Shown here: piece after piece, positions 8,314 to 17,980 of the stretch
How positions within the stretch are numbered: position 1 is the stretch's first letter
Layout: each line of letters starts with the position of its first letter
DNA from: an uncultured Woeseiaceae bacterium
GTDB taxonomy: Bacteria; Pseudomonadota; Gammaproteobacteria; Steroidobacterales; Woeseiaceae
DNA: 64,000 bases
NCBI GenBank assembly: GCA_945787845.1
Contig: CALZJH010000004.1
Location: 226,983-290,982, forward strand
Direction of reading: 5' to 3'
Made by a program: the position numbers and the translations under genes
Notes under the pieces: model-generated
The model's database searches: none
Told to the model about the DNA's origin: nothing
The model's input: only the letters and a program-made list of their open reading frames with translations

Positions 8314-9019
8314 CGTCAATGCCTCCAATCGCGAAGATGCCAATCACGCTGGCGGGTGCTTCGCTGTCATGCTCGGCGTCAGCCTGCAAGGTCTCTGTGT
8401 CCTCGGGCGCAGGCGCCAACGGGCCGTCCGCCAGTTGCCGAATATTGGTTACCTTTTCCATCTGCATGATAATCAGTGCAGCCGCGTCGCGCATCGCCAA
8501 TATGGCCGCCCGCTTCAGAGAGTCGCCACCGCCCAGTTCCTCTTTCTGTGCCTTGCCGTACGCGTTGACGGTCCAGCTTGACGCGCGATTACCCACGCTG
8601 TCGAAGATTGACATGCGATAGCGAATCCAGACGGCAAACGCGTCGGACTGGCTTTGTTCAGGGGTCGCGAACTCGAATCCCTCGATTTCCGGCTCGATCA
8701 GCGCATCAAACTGGTAGTCGCGCGGATCGTCCTCAGGGCCGAGCACGACGACCGAGTCGAACATGTGGCCAAACAGCTGGGTGAAAAAGTTTGCGTTCGA
8801 GCGACCCAGATCGATCGTCCAGGTCGATTTTCCGAGGACTTCTTCAACATGCACGAAATTCTCAAATTCGGCCGGAATGCGGACCGCGACATCGACCGGA
8901 ATCTTCTCGATGCGCGGCTCGGGGATCGTCGGCATTTCCATCGTCACAGTGGAACTGCAGCCGGCCATCAGGATGGCGGCCAGGCCGGCTAGCGATGCAA
9001 AGCGTAATCTGTCGATCAA
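8300..9019 (-). CDS. Predicted lipoprotein of unknown function
   Basis: This is a 239-residue lipoprotein with signal peptide and lipobox LMAGC (Cys21). The mature part has a strand-rich core: KIPVDVAVRIPAEFENFVH, then SNANFFTQLFGHMFDSVVVL, and YQFDALIEPEIEGFEF. This pattern is shared with outer-membrane accessory lipoproteins of the TolB-N or YajG type, though the exact family is not clear to me. The C-terminal 50 residues are acidic and probably flexible. The only plausible start is TTG at 9017-9019, with no strong Shine-Dalgarno. The gene after it on the same strand overlaps by 14 bases. Confidence 0.68.
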   Translation of the reverse strand: MIDRLRFASLAGLAAILMAGCSSTVTMEMPTIPEPRIEKIPVDVAVRIPAEFENFVHVEEVLGKSTWTIDLGRSNANFFTQLFGHMFDSVVVLGPEDDPRDYQFDALIEPEIEGFEFATPEQSQSDAFAVWIRYRMSIFDSVGNRASSWTVNAYGKAQKEELGGGDSLKRAAILAMRDAAALIIMQMEKVTNIRQLADGPLAPAPEDTETLQADAEHDSEAPASVIGIFAIGGIDDAAE

Positions 9020-9165
9020 AGTGGATAGAATCCGCGCGGGGTTTGTTGGCTGCTTAGTCAGAGCCTTTCCATCACACTTAAGTTCCCGGAAATGCTGAGT
9101 TCAAGCCCGATCAACTTTAGTGCTACCGTTGGTTCAGTGCAAATCAAAAGTAGGAAATTTCTCCG

Positions 9166-9918
9166 ATGGCTCGACCCAAGGTGCTCGTCTTCCAGCATGT
9201 TCCGTTCGAGCCGCTCGGCACCCTCGACCCCTTGCTCAAGAATGCCGGATTCCGGATCCGCTACGTCAATTTCGGACGCCAGCCCGAATCACGCCCGAAA
9301 CTGGACGGTTACGAGGCGCTGATCATCCTGGGTGGGCCGATGAACTCCGACCAGATCGACAGCTACCCGAACCTGATTACCGAGGTCGACACTATCCGCG
9401 AGGCTGTTGAGCGCGACATGTCGGTACTGGGGATTTGCCTGGGGGCGCAGTTGCTGGCCAAGGCGATCGGGGGTGCCGTCTCGCGCAACGCAGTGCGCGA
9501 GATCGGCTGGCATGACGTTGAATTGACCGAGGCGGGGCTCAACGACCCGGTCTTATCCACGTTTGCCCCCACCCAGGAAGTGTTCCAGTGGCACGAGGAC
9601 GGCATCACGCTGCCCTCCGAGGCGGAGCTCCTGGCGACCTCACCGGCGAGTGCGGTGCAGGCATTTCGCTATGGCGAGCATGCCTACGGTTTCCAGTTTC
9701 ACCTGGAGACCAACCGCGCGCTCATCGATCGCTGGCTGACCGTGCCGGCGCACCAGGACACCTTGCGCGAAGAGCGTGATGCGGTCGACCCGGAGCGGAT
9801 TCGGCAGCAGGCGGAGGTGTCGACGGGTCCGCTGGAGGCGCTCAGCCGCGCAACGTTTTCGAGGTGGATCGACCGCTTCGAATTTGGGCCGCGTAAACAA
9901 CGACTGCCGTCGCGCTAG
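9166..9918 (+). CDS. Class I glutamine amidotransferase-like protein (GMP-synthase-type domain)
   Basis: This is a 250-residue stand-alone GATase1 domain. The triad is visible: Cys91 in LGICLGAQLLAKA, His179 and Glu181 in YGFQFHLET. An oxyanion-type ILGGPMNS precedes it. It resembles the GMP synthase amidotransferase domain and the stand-alone homologues often annotated as GMP synthase-like, including gamma-glutamyl peptide hydrolases. There is no synthase domain and no partner gene next to it, so the true substrate is unknown. The nearest Shine-Dalgarno is AGGA about 10 bases before the ATG. The 146-base gap upstream (9020-9165) holds no recognisable feature. Confidence 0.82.
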   Translation: MARPKVLVFQHVPFEPLGTLDPLLKNAGFRIRYVNFGRQPESRPKLDGYEALIILGGPMNSDQIDSYPNLITEVDTIREAVERDMSVLGICLGAQLLAKAIGGAVSRNAVREIGWHDVELTEAGLNDPVLSTFAPTQEVFQWHEDGITLPSEAELLATSPASAVQAFRYGEHAYGFQFHLETNRALIDRWLTVPAHQDTLREERDAVDPERIRQQAEVSTGPLEALSRATFSRWIDRFEFGPRKQRLPSR

Positions 9919-9948
9919 CGTCACGCCGCCGCCGCGGTATTTCGTGCC

Positions 9949-10944
9949 CTAGTAGTCCAGCCATTGAAGCGGCGGCTCCTGCATCAGCGCGACCTGCTCG
10001 CGCAGTGAGAGTACGTGATCGTCCCAGTAGCGGCGACTGTCGAACCACGGGAAGGCGACCTTGAAAGCCGGATCGTCCCAGCGCCGTGCCAGCCATGCCG
10101 CGTAGTGCATGATACGAAGGCTCCGCAGCGCTTCGATGAGATTGAGTTCCCGTGCGTCAAAGGGCCGGAACGCGGTGTAGCCCTCGAGCAGGGCCTTGAG
10201 CTGGGGCGCCTGTTCCTCCCGGTCCCCGGAGAGAAACATCCAAAGGTCCTGGACCGCCGGACCATGACGCGCATCGTCAAGATCGACAATGTGCAGCTGT
10301 TCGCCGCGCACGAGCACGTTGCCCGGGTGAAAGTCGCCATGCAGGCGAATTTCCCGAGTGGACCCCGCACGCTCGTAGCAGGCTTCCACACCGTCGAGTA
10401 CGAGCTCGACAATGCTCTCATAGGCAGGGCGGTTATCGTCCGGAATGCAGTCGTTGTCGAGGAGGTATTCGATGGATTCCGTACCGTAGCTGTCGATATC
10501 GATGCTCGGTCGGTGCCGAAACCTCGACACCTCGCCCTCGAGGTGGATGCGTGCAACGAGGCGCCCAAGCTGTTTCTGCAGCTCGAAGTTATCGAGATCA
10601 GGCGCGCGACCGCCATAGCAGCGATAGACGGCGACACGATGGTGTCCCGCATGGTGGAGAGTAGCGCCGCCGTGCACCATCGGGGGGACAACAGGAATCT
10701 CCTGCTCGGCCAGCGCTGCCGCGAAGCTGTGTTCTTCGAGTATGGCGTCGTCGCTCCATCGTCCTGGACGATAGAACTTGGCAACGACGGGCGCATCGTC
10801 CTCGATCCCCACCTGGTAGACGCGGTTTTCGTAACTGTTCAGGGCAAGAAAACGGCCGTCGCAGGCGAATCCCAGTTCGTCGAGCGTCGCAATGATGTCC
10901 TCGGGCTGCAGGTCGGCGAACGCCAGTGTGGCCGGGTCGCTCAC
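9949..10944 (-). CDS. srkA: Stress response serine/threonine protein kinase SrkA (YihE/RdoA)
   Basis: This is a 331-residue cytoplasmic protein with an aminoglycoside-phosphotransferase-like kinase fold. An N-terminal nucleotide-binding lobe (FLALNSYENRVYQVGIED, lysine in VVAKFYRPGRW) is followed by the catalytic loop LHGDFHPGNVLV and the Mg-binding IVDLDDARHGPAVQDLWMFL. The length matches E. coli SrkA (328). SrkA protects cells from stress-induced death, in E. coli by counteracting the MazF toxin. The start overlaps the stop of bipA by 4 bases (10941-10944), so the two genes form an operon with bipA first. Confidence 0.9.
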   Translation of the reverse strand: MSDPATLAFADLQPEDIIATLDELGFACDGRFLALNSYENRVYQVGIEDDAPVVAKFYRPGRWSDDAILEEHSFAAALAEQEIPVVPPMVHGGATLHHAGHHRVAVYRCYGGRAPDLDNFELQKQLGRLVARIHLEGEVSRFRHRPSIDIDSYGTESIEYLLDNDCIPDDNRPAYESIVELVLDGVEACYERAGSTREIRLHGDFHPGNVLVRGEQLHIVDLDDARHGPAVQDLWMFLSGDREEQAPQLKALLEGYTAFRPFDARELNLIEALRSLRIMHYAAWLARRWDDPAFKVAFPWFDSRRYWDDHVLSLREQVALMQEPPLQWLDY

Positions 10945-12767
10945 GAGGCCTTTTGGCGCGATTCCCGTTTGCGGTCGGTTTCCTTGAGCAGTTTCTTGCG
11001 CAATCGCAGGTTAGTTGGCGTGACCTCCAGCAACTCGTCGTCGTCGAGGAATTCGAGCGATTGTTCGAGCGAATAATTAAGCGGCGGCGACAGAATCAGG
11101 TTCTCGTCGGTACCGGCCGCCCGAACGTTCGTAAGCTGCTTCGCCTTGGTCGGGTTCACGACCAGGTCGTTCTGGCGCTTGTGAATACCGATGATCATGC
11201 CTTCGTAAACCGGCGCGCCATGCCCGATGAAGAGCTTGCCGCGTTCCTGCAGGTTGAACAGCGCATAGGCCAGTGCCTTGCCTTGAACCATGGAGACGAG
11301 CGTGCCGTTATTGCGTTGTGCAATCGCGCCGGGTACGCGTGGCGCATACTCGTCAAGTACGTGATAAATGAGCCCGGTGCCTGACGTTGCCGTGAGGTAC
11401 TCGGTGCGGAATCCGATCAGGCCGCGGGTCGGTATCTTGTAGTCCAGGCGAATGCGGCCTTTTCCGTCAGGGAACATGTTCTGCAGCTCGCCTTTGCGGT
11501 CGGCAAGTCGCGTCATGACCGCGCCCTGGTGTTCCTCATCGAAATCGACCGTGAGCTGTTCCCAGGGCTCATGCTCCGCCCCGTCGACGTCGTGCATGAT
11601 GACCTCCGGACGCGATACGGCGAGCTCAAATCCCTCACGGCGCATCGTTTCGACCAGCACGCTGAGGTGCAGTTCGCCACGGCCGGAAACGCGAAACTTG
11701 TCCGGATCGCTCGTGTTGTCGACGCGCAGTGCCACGTTGTGCTTGAGTTCCTGGTCGAGGCGTTCCCGGATCTGGCGGCTCGTCAGGTACTTGCCGTCCT
11801 GGCCGGCGAAGGGTGACTTGTTGACCTGGAACGTCATGTTCACGGTCGGTTCGTCGACGGTCAGCGCGGGCAGTGCTTCTTCATGCTCCGGGTCGCAGAG
11901 CGTGTCCGAGATGCCCAGCTTGTCGATGCCGCTGAACACAACGATGTTGCCGGCCGAGGCACTTTCCGTGCGTATGCGTTCAAGGCCGTGGAAACCAAAA
12001 AGCTCGAGGACGCGGGCGCGGCGGAACGACCCGTCCGGCGCAACGACGCTGACGGCAGAATTGGCCTTCAGTGTGCCCCGGCGAATGCGCCCGATACCGA
12101 GAACACCGACATACGTGTCGTAGTCCAGGCTCGACACCTGCAGCTGCAGCGGACCGTCTGCGTCCACATCGGGGTGCGGCACGTGCTTCACGATCGTTTC
12201 GAAGAGCGGGCTCATATCGCCGCTGCGCACATCGGATTCCTCGCCGGCATAACCTTCGAGGGCGGACGCGTAGATGATTGGGAAGTCGAGCTGCTCGTCG
12301 GTCGCGCCGAGCCTGTCGAACAGGTCGAATGTCTGGTCGATTACCCAGTCGGGGCGAGCGCCTTCGCGATCGATCTTGTTAATGACCACGATCGGCACGA
12401 GCCCCTGCGCAAACGCTTTCTGCGTGACGAAGCGAGTCTGGGGCATCGGGCCTTCGACGGCATCGACGAGCAAGAGAACGCTGTCCACCATTGAGAGCAC
12501 GCGTTCGACCTCGCCGCCAAAGTCAGCGTGTCCCGGCGTGTCGACAATGTTGATGCGGTAGTCCTGCCAGTTGACGGCCGTGTTTTTCGACAGGATAGTA
12601 ATGCCTCGCTCGCGTTCGAGATCACTGGAGTCCATGATGCGGTTGGGCACGTCGGCACGCGCGCCGAGAGTTCCGGACTGCTGCAGCATCCGGTCGACCA
12701 GGGTCGTTTTGCCATGGTCGACGTGAGCGATAATCGCAATATTGCGAAGTTTTGAAATATCAGACAT
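10941..12767 (-). CDS. bipA: Translational GTPase BipA/TypA
   Basis: This 608-residue protein is the usual size for BipA. The GTPase motifs are G1 AHVDHGKTT (residues 14-22), G2 in RERGITI, G3 DTPGHADF and G4 NKIDR. Elongation-factor-like domains II, III and V follow, then the BipA-specific C-terminal domain ([20 protein letters not shown]), which ends in a basic tail. BipA binds the ribosome and helps 50S subunit assembly at low temperature and under stress. It is the first gene of the bipA-srkA pair. The 69-base gap to the divergent lipoprotein gene holds the likely promoter. Confidence 0.97.
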   Translation of the reverse strand: MSDISKLRNIAIIAHVDHGKTTLVDRMLQQSGTLGARADVPNRIMDSSDLERERGITILSKNTAVNWQDYRINIVDTPGHADFGGEVERVLSMVDSVLLLVDAVEGPMPQTRFVTQKAFAQGLVPIVVINKIDREGARPDWVIDQTFDLFDRLGATDEQLDFPIIYASALEGYAGEESDVRSGDMSPLFETIVKHVPHPDVDADGPLQLQVSSLDYDTYVGVLGIGRIRRGTLKANSAVSVVAPDGSFRRARVLELFGFHGLERIRTESASAGNIVVFSGIDKLGISDTLCDPEHEEALPALTVDEPTVNMTFQVNKSPFAGQDGKYLTSRQIRERLDQELKHNVALRVDNTSDPDKFRVSGRGELHLSVLVETMRREGFELAVSRPEVIMHDVDGAEHEPWEQLTVDFDEEHQGAVMTRLADRKGELQNMFPDGKGRIRLDYKIPTRGLIGFRTEYLTATSGTGLIYHVLDEYAPRVPGAIAQRNNGTLVSMVQGKALAYALFNLQERGKLFIGHGAPVYEGMIIGIHKRQNDLVVNPTKAKQLTNVRAAGTDENLILSPPLNYSLEQSLEFLDDDELLEVTPTNLRLRKKLLKETDRKRESRQKAS

Positions 12768-12836
12768 TTGGGGCTGCGCAGTAGTGAGTGGCGGCGGATT
12801 ATAGAGACCCGGTCTGTTAATTGATATGGGAAATGT

Positions 12837-13772
12837 ATGGTCAGGATATTCGTACCCACAGCGCTGGTCGCGGCAGCCATGCTACTGGCGGCTTGCGGGC
12901 AGGCCGGGGCAAAGCTGGATCTTGTCGCGTATGAGCAGGAGATCCAGGAATGGCGCGATGCGCGGCGTGCGGCGCTGCTCAAACCCACGGGCTATCTGAA
13001 CCAGATTGGCCTGCACTGGTTCGAACCCGGGACGTATTCCATCGGTTCCGACGCGGCCAACGATATCATCGTCCCGGCAACAGCGGCCGGCCGTATCGGC
13101 GAGTTCCGTGTTGGTGACGAGGGCGTTCGCCTGGTCGTGGAAGAGGGTGTCGACGTCCAGATCGACGGCGAGCCTGTCACGAATGTGTTGATGCCTGCTG
13201 ACGTTACGGGGCAGGGCGTGCTGGCGTCGCATGGCTCCCTGGCCTGGAGCGTTATCGAACGCGGCGGCAAGCTTGCCGTGCGTATTCGCGACTACGAGCA
13301 CCCCTTCATCGATACGTTCGGGGAATTGCCGTACTACGATATCGACCCGTCGAAACGGGTGGTTGCGACACTGAGACTGTACGACGAGCCACGAACCATC
13401 ACGGTCGATACGGTAATCGAGGGATTCCAGCAGTTTCCGGTGTCGCCGGGTATCGTCGAATTCGAAATCGATGGGCAGGCCTACGATCTCGAAGCGCAAT
13501 CATCGGCAAACAACCGGCTGTTCATTATCTTTGGCGATGCGACCAATCGAGACGAGACATACGGCGCCGGACGTTTCGTCTACCTGGACGATCCGGGTGT
13601 CGACGGCGGTGAGTCTGTTCTCGACTTCAACAAGGCGTACAGCCCGCCGTGCGCGTTCAACGACTTTTCGACCTGCCCGGTCGCCTCTCCGCGGAATCGA
13701 CTCGGCGTGAGAATCGAGGCAGGCGAGAAATTCGATCCCCGCCTGCATTACTCGGGTTCAGCGGCCCACTAG
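12837..13772 (+). CDS. DUF1684-type lipoprotein
   Basis: This is a 311-residue predicted lipoprotein (signal peptide ending LLAAC, Cys20). The mature sequence fits the DUF1684 family in motif order: QEWRDARRAALLKPTGYLNQ, GLHWFEPGTYSIGSDAANDI, then AVRIRDYEHPFIDTFGELPY, and a C-terminal FVYLDDP, FNKAYSPPCAFND, CPVASPRNRLGVRIEAGEK block. The family is common in Bacteroidetes and Proteobacteria and has no established function. It stands alone, divergent from bipA and convergent with the reductase gene, whose 3' end overlaps by 4 bases (13769-13772). Confidence 0.82.
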   Translation: MVRIFVPTALVAAAMLLAACGQAGAKLDLVAYEQEIQEWRDARRAALLKPTGYLNQIGLHWFEPGTYSIGSDAANDIIVPATAAGRIGEFRVGDEGVRLVVEEGVDVQIDGEPVTNVLMPADVTGQGVLASHGSLAWSVIERGGKLAVRIRDYEHPFIDTFGELPYYDIDPSKRVVATLRLYDEPRTITVDTVIEGFQQFPVSPGIVEFEIDGQAYDLEAQSSANNRLFIIFGDATNRDETYGAGRFVYLDDPGVDGGESVLDFNKAYSPPCAFNDFSTCPVASPRNRLGVRIEAGEKFDPRLHYSGSAAH

Positions 13773-15007
13773 TCGACCACGTCAAACGTAAGCCCGGCTT
13801 TGTCGCGAAGTCTTGTCAGTAGTTTGGCGCCCATTGCCGCGGCAGGCGTCCACACGCCACCGCCGGTTGCGAGCTCATCGTTTGCGAGACAGACAGCGGA
13901 CTCGGCCAGCATCTTGCTGGTGGAGCCGTAGCCCGGATCCTGGTCGCCCGTGATGCGAGTTTGCAGCGATTGTCCGTCGGGCAGTTTGCCAATCTGCATC
14001 AGGTTGAAGAAACCGGTCTTCTGCAATTCCGGAGACGGACCTTCGCCCGGCTTTGGCAGAACAAACTTCTTCAGGAAACTGCGTGTCGGGCCGAAACTCG
14101 CTCCCAGCACCAGCGCGCCGAGACCGAGTGTCATGGTTGTGCCTTTCAGCCGCCCCGAGACGCCGTCTCCCATCAGCATGGTTTCCCGATAGCGGAACTC
14201 CCGGCCGTAGGGATAGCCTGCGAGCGCGTTGCTGCGCCTCACGACGCGCATGTTGACGCCCCCCATGACAAATGGCGCCGTCCAGTAGCCCGTGTCGTCG
14301 TCGCGGACGACGCTTTGCTGGTCGTAGCCGTCGGGGCCTTCGCGCTCGCCTTCCGGGTTCAGGGCGTAGGGGTCCGCCATCAACCTGGCGATCGAGCGGT
14401 CTTTCTTAACCTCTTCCATGATGTTCATCATGCTGGCCATCGTGCCCCCGCTAAACGTGCCCTTGGTCGCCTTAACGTACATCGTGATGCTCTGGCAGTA
14501 CGCGCCATGGCGCTTCATGGCTTCGTCCTGCAGGAACCACACGCCAATATCGGACGGGATGGAGTCAAACCCGCAGCAGTGGACGATGCGTGCGCCCGTC
14601 TCTGCGGCGCGCTGGCTGTGCGTGTCGATCATTTTCCGGATCCACTGGACCTCACCCGCAAGGTCGCAGTAATCGGTGCCGGCATCGACGCAGGCTGCAA
14701 CCAGGTCCGAGCCATAGAGCGCGTAGGGGCCGACCGTGGACAGCACGACCCGGGTCTCTTGCGCCAGCCCCGCCATGGCGTTCTTGTCGTGACTGTCCGC
14801 GACAAGGGTCTTCAGGGCGGCGGCATCTGCGCCAAGGTCGTCCCGCACCTGCTCTAGCTTGGCCGCATTGCGGCCCGCAATCGCCCAGCACACGTCGCGA
14901 TCAACGCCATACTCGCGCAGCAGATAGGCCGCGACCAGCTGGCCGGTAAAGCCGGTCGCACCGTAGACGATGACGTCAAAGGTCCTGTCATTGGCAGAAT
15001 CATTCAC
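13769..15007 (-). CDS. Saccharopine dehydrogenase-like / trans-acting enoyl reductase-like oxidoreductase
   Basis: This is a 412-residue Rossmann-fold protein. The N-terminus has the NADP-binding motif VYGATGFTGQLVAAYL (residues 14-29), then a conserved WAIAGRN block. The family-specific CCGFDSIPSDIGVW follows at about residue 160. This matches the saccharopine-dehydrogenase-like family that includes mycobacterial trans-acting enoyl reductases. Bacterial homologues outside mycobacteria are usually of unknown substrate, and true saccharopine dehydrogenase activity is unlikely. The GNAT acetyltransferase gene upstream overlaps its start by 4 bases, so they are probably one operon. Confidence 0.82.
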   Translation of the reverse strand: MNDSANDRTFDVIVYGATGFTGQLVAAYLLREYGVDRDVCWAIAGRNAAKLEQVRDDLGADAAALKTLVADSHDKNAMAGLAQETRVVLSTVGPYALYGSDLVAACVDAGTDYCDLAGEVQWIRKMIDTHSQRAAETGARIVHCCGFDSIPSDIGVWFLQDEAMKRHGAYCQSITMYVKATKGTFSGGTMASMMNIMEEVKKDRSIARLMADPYALNPEGEREGPDGYDQQSVVRDDDTGYWTAPFVMGGVNMRVVRRSNALAGYPYGREFRYRETMLMGDGVSGRLKGTTMTLGLGALVLGASFGPTRSFLKKFVLPKPGEGPSPELQKTGFFNLMQIGKLPDGQSLQTRITGDQDPGYGSTSKMLAESAVCLANDELATGGGVWTPAAAMGAKLLTRLRDKAGLTFDVVD

Positions 15008-15486
15008 AGTTTCTTCTCCAGTAGGGCGACTTTCTTGGAGCCGCCTTCCGTTTCCTGGGTTGCCACCTGTCTGAAGCCGTGCTGTTCGTGATAACGCATC
15101 GACGATTCGTTCGGTGGCATTAGGTTTACTTCACAGGTCATATACGGGACTACGCCCTTGAGCAACGTGGCGAAGTCTTCGTAAAGGGCAGACGCAACGC
15201 CAAAGCGGCGGGCCGCCTCGTCAACCGCCACACGGTCGACATAAGCGAAGTCCGCATAATTATCGCAGAACCAGCGATAGTTCTCGCTACGATAATCAAG
15301 GCCGGGTCTGAGGCCGATCAGGAAACCTGCGAGATGCTCATCGATCGTGGCGATCTTGAAATAAAACGCGTTGTCTGCGAACCAACGCATCTGTTCGAGG
15401 TCAATACTGTTTACGTGCGGCACGGCAGCTTCATTCAGTGCCAGCACGTGTTCGAGGTCTGCTGCAGTTACGACGGACAGTTGCAT
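15004..15486 (-). CDS. GNAT-family N-acetyltransferase
   Basis: This 160-residue protein has the GNAT fold order: an N-terminal VVTAADLEHVLALNEAAVPH, a central strand FAYVDRVAVDEAARRFGVAS with the acetyl-CoA pyrophosphate loop (in the R-x-x-G-x-A position), and a C-terminal NLMPPNESSMRYHEQHGFRQ, typical of small-molecule or protein acetyltransferases. The substrate cannot be deduced. Its stop overlaps the start of the reductase gene (ATG/TGA overlap at 15004-15007). The 211-base gap to the next plus-strand gene carries no clear feature. Confidence 0.85.
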   Translation of the reverse strand: MQLSVVTAADLEHVLALNEAAVPHVNSIDLEQMRWFADNAFYFKIATIDEHLAGFLIGLRPGLDYRSENYRWFCDNYADFAYVDRVAVDEAARRFGVASALYEDFATLLKGVVPYMTCEVNLMPPNESSMRYHEQHGFRQVATQETEGGSKKVALLEKKL

Positions 15487-15697
15487 CCTCGCAGTGTACC
15501 TTGATAATGTGAGCTTAAGACGGCAAGCGACATCCGCTACCTATCAGACCGTCACGCGTCACAACTTAACTCGTCTTCGAGAAGGAAATGAACTCGCAGC
15601 TTTGCGGTTGCGGGGTTCCCTGTGTGTGACGGAGCGCACCGCATTCAAACGTTCCCGGCATACACTTCGATCTGTCATTTGAAAGGAAAGACCCGTT

Positions 15698-17422
15698 ATG
15701 AATCACCTCGCTCGAATCTCGATAGTTGTTGTTGCCGTCTGCGCATTCCTGTTCAGCGCGAATGCCGAGGCGGCTCGCAAGGCCAAGGACCTGCTGCAAT
15801 ACATCCCGGAGGACACGCCCTATGTGATGGCATTCACGAAGCCGCTCCCGGATGACGTCATGGACAAATTCGAGCCGGCTGTCGACAAAACGCTGTCTGC
15901 GTACAGGCGCATTCTGCAGTACCACCTGTCGGAGCAAATGGTCGAGTTGTCCAATCAAGAGGGCGGTCCAGAGCAGGCCGAGCAATTGCAGTCGTTCATG
16001 GACGAAATCCTCGGCCTGATGAGTGTTGAAGGCCTCCGTGACGCCGGGATGGGCCGCGATGCGCTCTTCGCGGTGTACGGCGATGGTCTGTTGCCGGTCT
16101 TCCGGATTGCGTTGTCGAATCGCGCGCAGTTTGACGCCACCATCGAACGCATTGAATCCAAGGCGAGCGAGAAGCTGCCCACTGCCAAGGTGTCGGGCGA
16201 AAGCTACCGCTATCTGGATCTCGACGACATGCGAGTTGTGATCGCGACGCTCGGTAACGATGCGGTCATTTCGCTCGTGCCTGCGAGTGTCAGCGATGAG
16301 CGGCTCTCCCAGACGCTCGGTCTGACCAAACCCCGGAAGAATCTTGCCAAGAGCAAAACCCTGAAAAACATCAACAAGGAATACGGTTACACGGATCACT
16401 TCATGAGCTTCATTGATGTGGAGCGCATTGCGTCGGCGTTCATGGGCGATCCGAGCGGCCGCAATGCCGAATTGCTGGCGGTCCTGGACCACGATCCGTC
16501 AAAACTCTCTGCCCAGTGCCAGGCCGAGTTCAAGAGCCTCGCCAGCGTCGCACCGCGTGTCGTCGTTGGTTACAAAGCCGTCAACAAGGACTACCTTGAA
16601 ACCGGGATGGTCGTTGAACTCCGTGACGATATTGCCGCGGGCCTCGCCACGCTGCCGGCTGCAGTACCGGGCCTCGGGCCGGACCTCGGCGGCCTGTTCT
16701 CGTTTGGATTCAGCCTCGACCCGCTCGCACTGCGCAGCTTCTATGAGGCGCGCCTCGACGCCATGGAAGCCGATCCGTTTGAGTGCGAGATGCTCGGCGA
16801 TCTGCAGGCAAGTACCGTGAAGGGTCGGGAGGCGCTGGCGCAGCCTGTGCCACCAGTGGTCTACAGCTTCCGCGGATTTCTTGCGAATATCACGAACATT
16901 GAAGGCATGGATGTCGCGACTGATACGCCGCCTGAGTCGATCGATGCGAGCATCCTGTTCGCGATCGAGAATGCTCAGGATCTCGTGACGATGGCTGCCA
17001 TGATGAGTCCGGAAGTCGCAGCACTGAATCTCGTTCCTGACGGCAAGGCGAAGCTCCTGGATCTGCCGCAGCTGGCTGAGTTTGCCGAGCAGGCCTTTGC
17101 CGCGTTATCGGACAACGGCCTGTCGGTGTCGATGGGCGAGGGGGCCGACGCCAACGCCGAGGCGATGCTCACAGCGGATGTCGCCACGTCGAAGCCGTTG
17201 ATGAGTACCGCATTCGATGCCAAGCGTTACTATGAATTCGTCGGCAAGGCGATGATGGAAGAAGAAGCAGCGGAAGACGGCGAGCAGATCCCGCTGGCAA
17301 TGCGCGTCGCGCTGCGCGACGCCATGGTATCGTCTGGCGAGATGTACGAGCGCATGGCAGTTAACGTGCACCTGACGAAACGGGGCGTCGAGGTCAACAC
17401 GCGCATGACGCTGGCGGACTAG
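15698..17422 (+). CDS. Exported protein of unknown function (574 aa)
   Basis: The protein starts with a Sec signal peptide (MNHLARISIVVVAVCAFLFS, cleavage probably after NAEA). The mature region is about 550 residues, and I see no second hydrophobic segment. It begins with KAKDLLQYIPEDTPYVMAFT, the style of the DUF3352-like exported family (a proline-rich 'P-x-D-T-P' entry followed by long helices). Similarity beyond that is uncertain, so I give no function. AGGAAA lies about nine bases before the ATG. Two more exported-protein genes follow at short distance (21 and 6 bases), so the three are likely co-transcribed. Confidence 0.65.
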   Translation: MNHLARISIVVVAVCAFLFSANAEAARKAKDLLQYIPEDTPYVMAFTKPLPDDVMDKFEPAVDKTLSAYRRILQYHLSEQMVELSNQEGGPEQAEQLQSFMDEILGLMSVEGLRDAGMGRDALFAVYGDGLLPVFRIALSNRAQFDATIERIESKASEKLPTAKVSGESYRYLDLDDMRVVIATLGNDAVISLVPASVSDERLSQTLGLTKPRKNLAKSKTLKNINKEYGYTDHFMSFIDVERIASAFMGDPSGRNAELLAVLDHDPSKLSAQCQAEFKSLASVAPRVVVGYKAVNKDYLETGMVVELRDDIAAGLATLPAAVPGLGPDLGGLFSFGFSLDPLALRSFYEARLDAMEADPFECEMLGDLQASTVKGREALAQPVPPVVYSFRGFLANITNIEGMDVATDTPPESIDASILFAIENAQDLVTMAAMMSPEVAALNLVPDGKAKLLDLPQLAEFAEQAFAALSDNGLSVSMGEGADANAEAMLTADVATSKPLMSTAFDAKRYYEFVGKAMMEEEAAEDGEQIPLAMRVALRDAMVSSGEMYERMAVNVHLTKRGVEVNTRMTLAD

Positions 17423-17443
17423 CCCCGGGACAGAGCGAAGACG

Positions 17444-17974
17444 ATGAAACGACTGACACTATTTATATGCCTGGCGTTTGCCGGGGTAGTTGCCTGCGCC
17501 GATGAGACACAACTCGCTGCCGTCAGCAGCCTCAAGGTGGATCTTGATGCCGTTACAGAGCTTGGCGTGGTCAATGCGGTCGGCGGCGTCTCGACGGCCG
17601 GTCAGCCGGATGAGTCGAGTTTCAAGGTATTTGCCGAGATGGGTTACGCGGCCGTCATCGACCTGCGCACGGCCGGCGAGGACCGGGGGCTCGATGAGCC
17701 CGCGGTGGTCGATGCCCTGGGCATGGACTACATCAACCTGCCGGTTGGCCGCGATGGCATTACCTATGCCAACGCGAAGGCGCTGGAAGATGCGATCGCC
17801 AGCTACGACGCGCCCGTGCTGGTCCATTGTGGCAGCGCCAACCGCGTCGGTGCGTTGTTTGCCCTGAGCGAATACGCGAAGTCGAAGGACCTCGAGAAGG
17901 CGCTGGAGGCGGGCAGAGCCGCCGGCTTGACCGGCATGGAAGGCACCGTCAGAAAAGTCCTGAGCGAGGAATAG
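17444..17974 (+). CDS. DUF442 (Blh-like) phosphatase, exported or lipoprotein
   Basis: This 176-residue protein has a signal sequence (MKRLTLFICLAFAGVVACAD), with a possible lipobox at VVAC (Cys18). The mature region is a small tyrosine-phosphatase-like domain: VSTAGQPDESSFKVFAEMGY, VIDLRTAGED, then INLPVGRDGITY and the P-loop VHCGSANRVGAL with Cys129 and Arg134. In the beta-lactamase-hydrolase-like (DUF442) family the P-loop is CxxGTR; here the Gly-Thr pair is Ala-Asn (CGSANR). Whether it is still active is unclear. It lies between an exported unknown and an isoaspartyl peptidase, 6 bases before the latter. Confidence 0.75.
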   Translation: MKRLTLFICLAFAGVVACADETQLAAVSSLKVDLDAVTELGVVNAVGGVSTAGQPDESSFKVFAEMGYAAVIDLRTAGEDRGLDEPAVVDALGMDYINLPVGRDGITYANAKALEDAIASYDAPVLVHCGSANRVGALFALSEYAKSKDLEKALEAGRAAGLTGMEGTVRKVLSEE

Positions 17975-17980
17975 GCGCTC

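Noticed and set aside
13769..15007. Saccharopine dehydrogenase of lysine metabolism
   Set aside because: The protein belongs to the wider superfamily; the CCGFDSIPSD block points to enoyl-reductase-like members, and no lysine-degradation genes are near.
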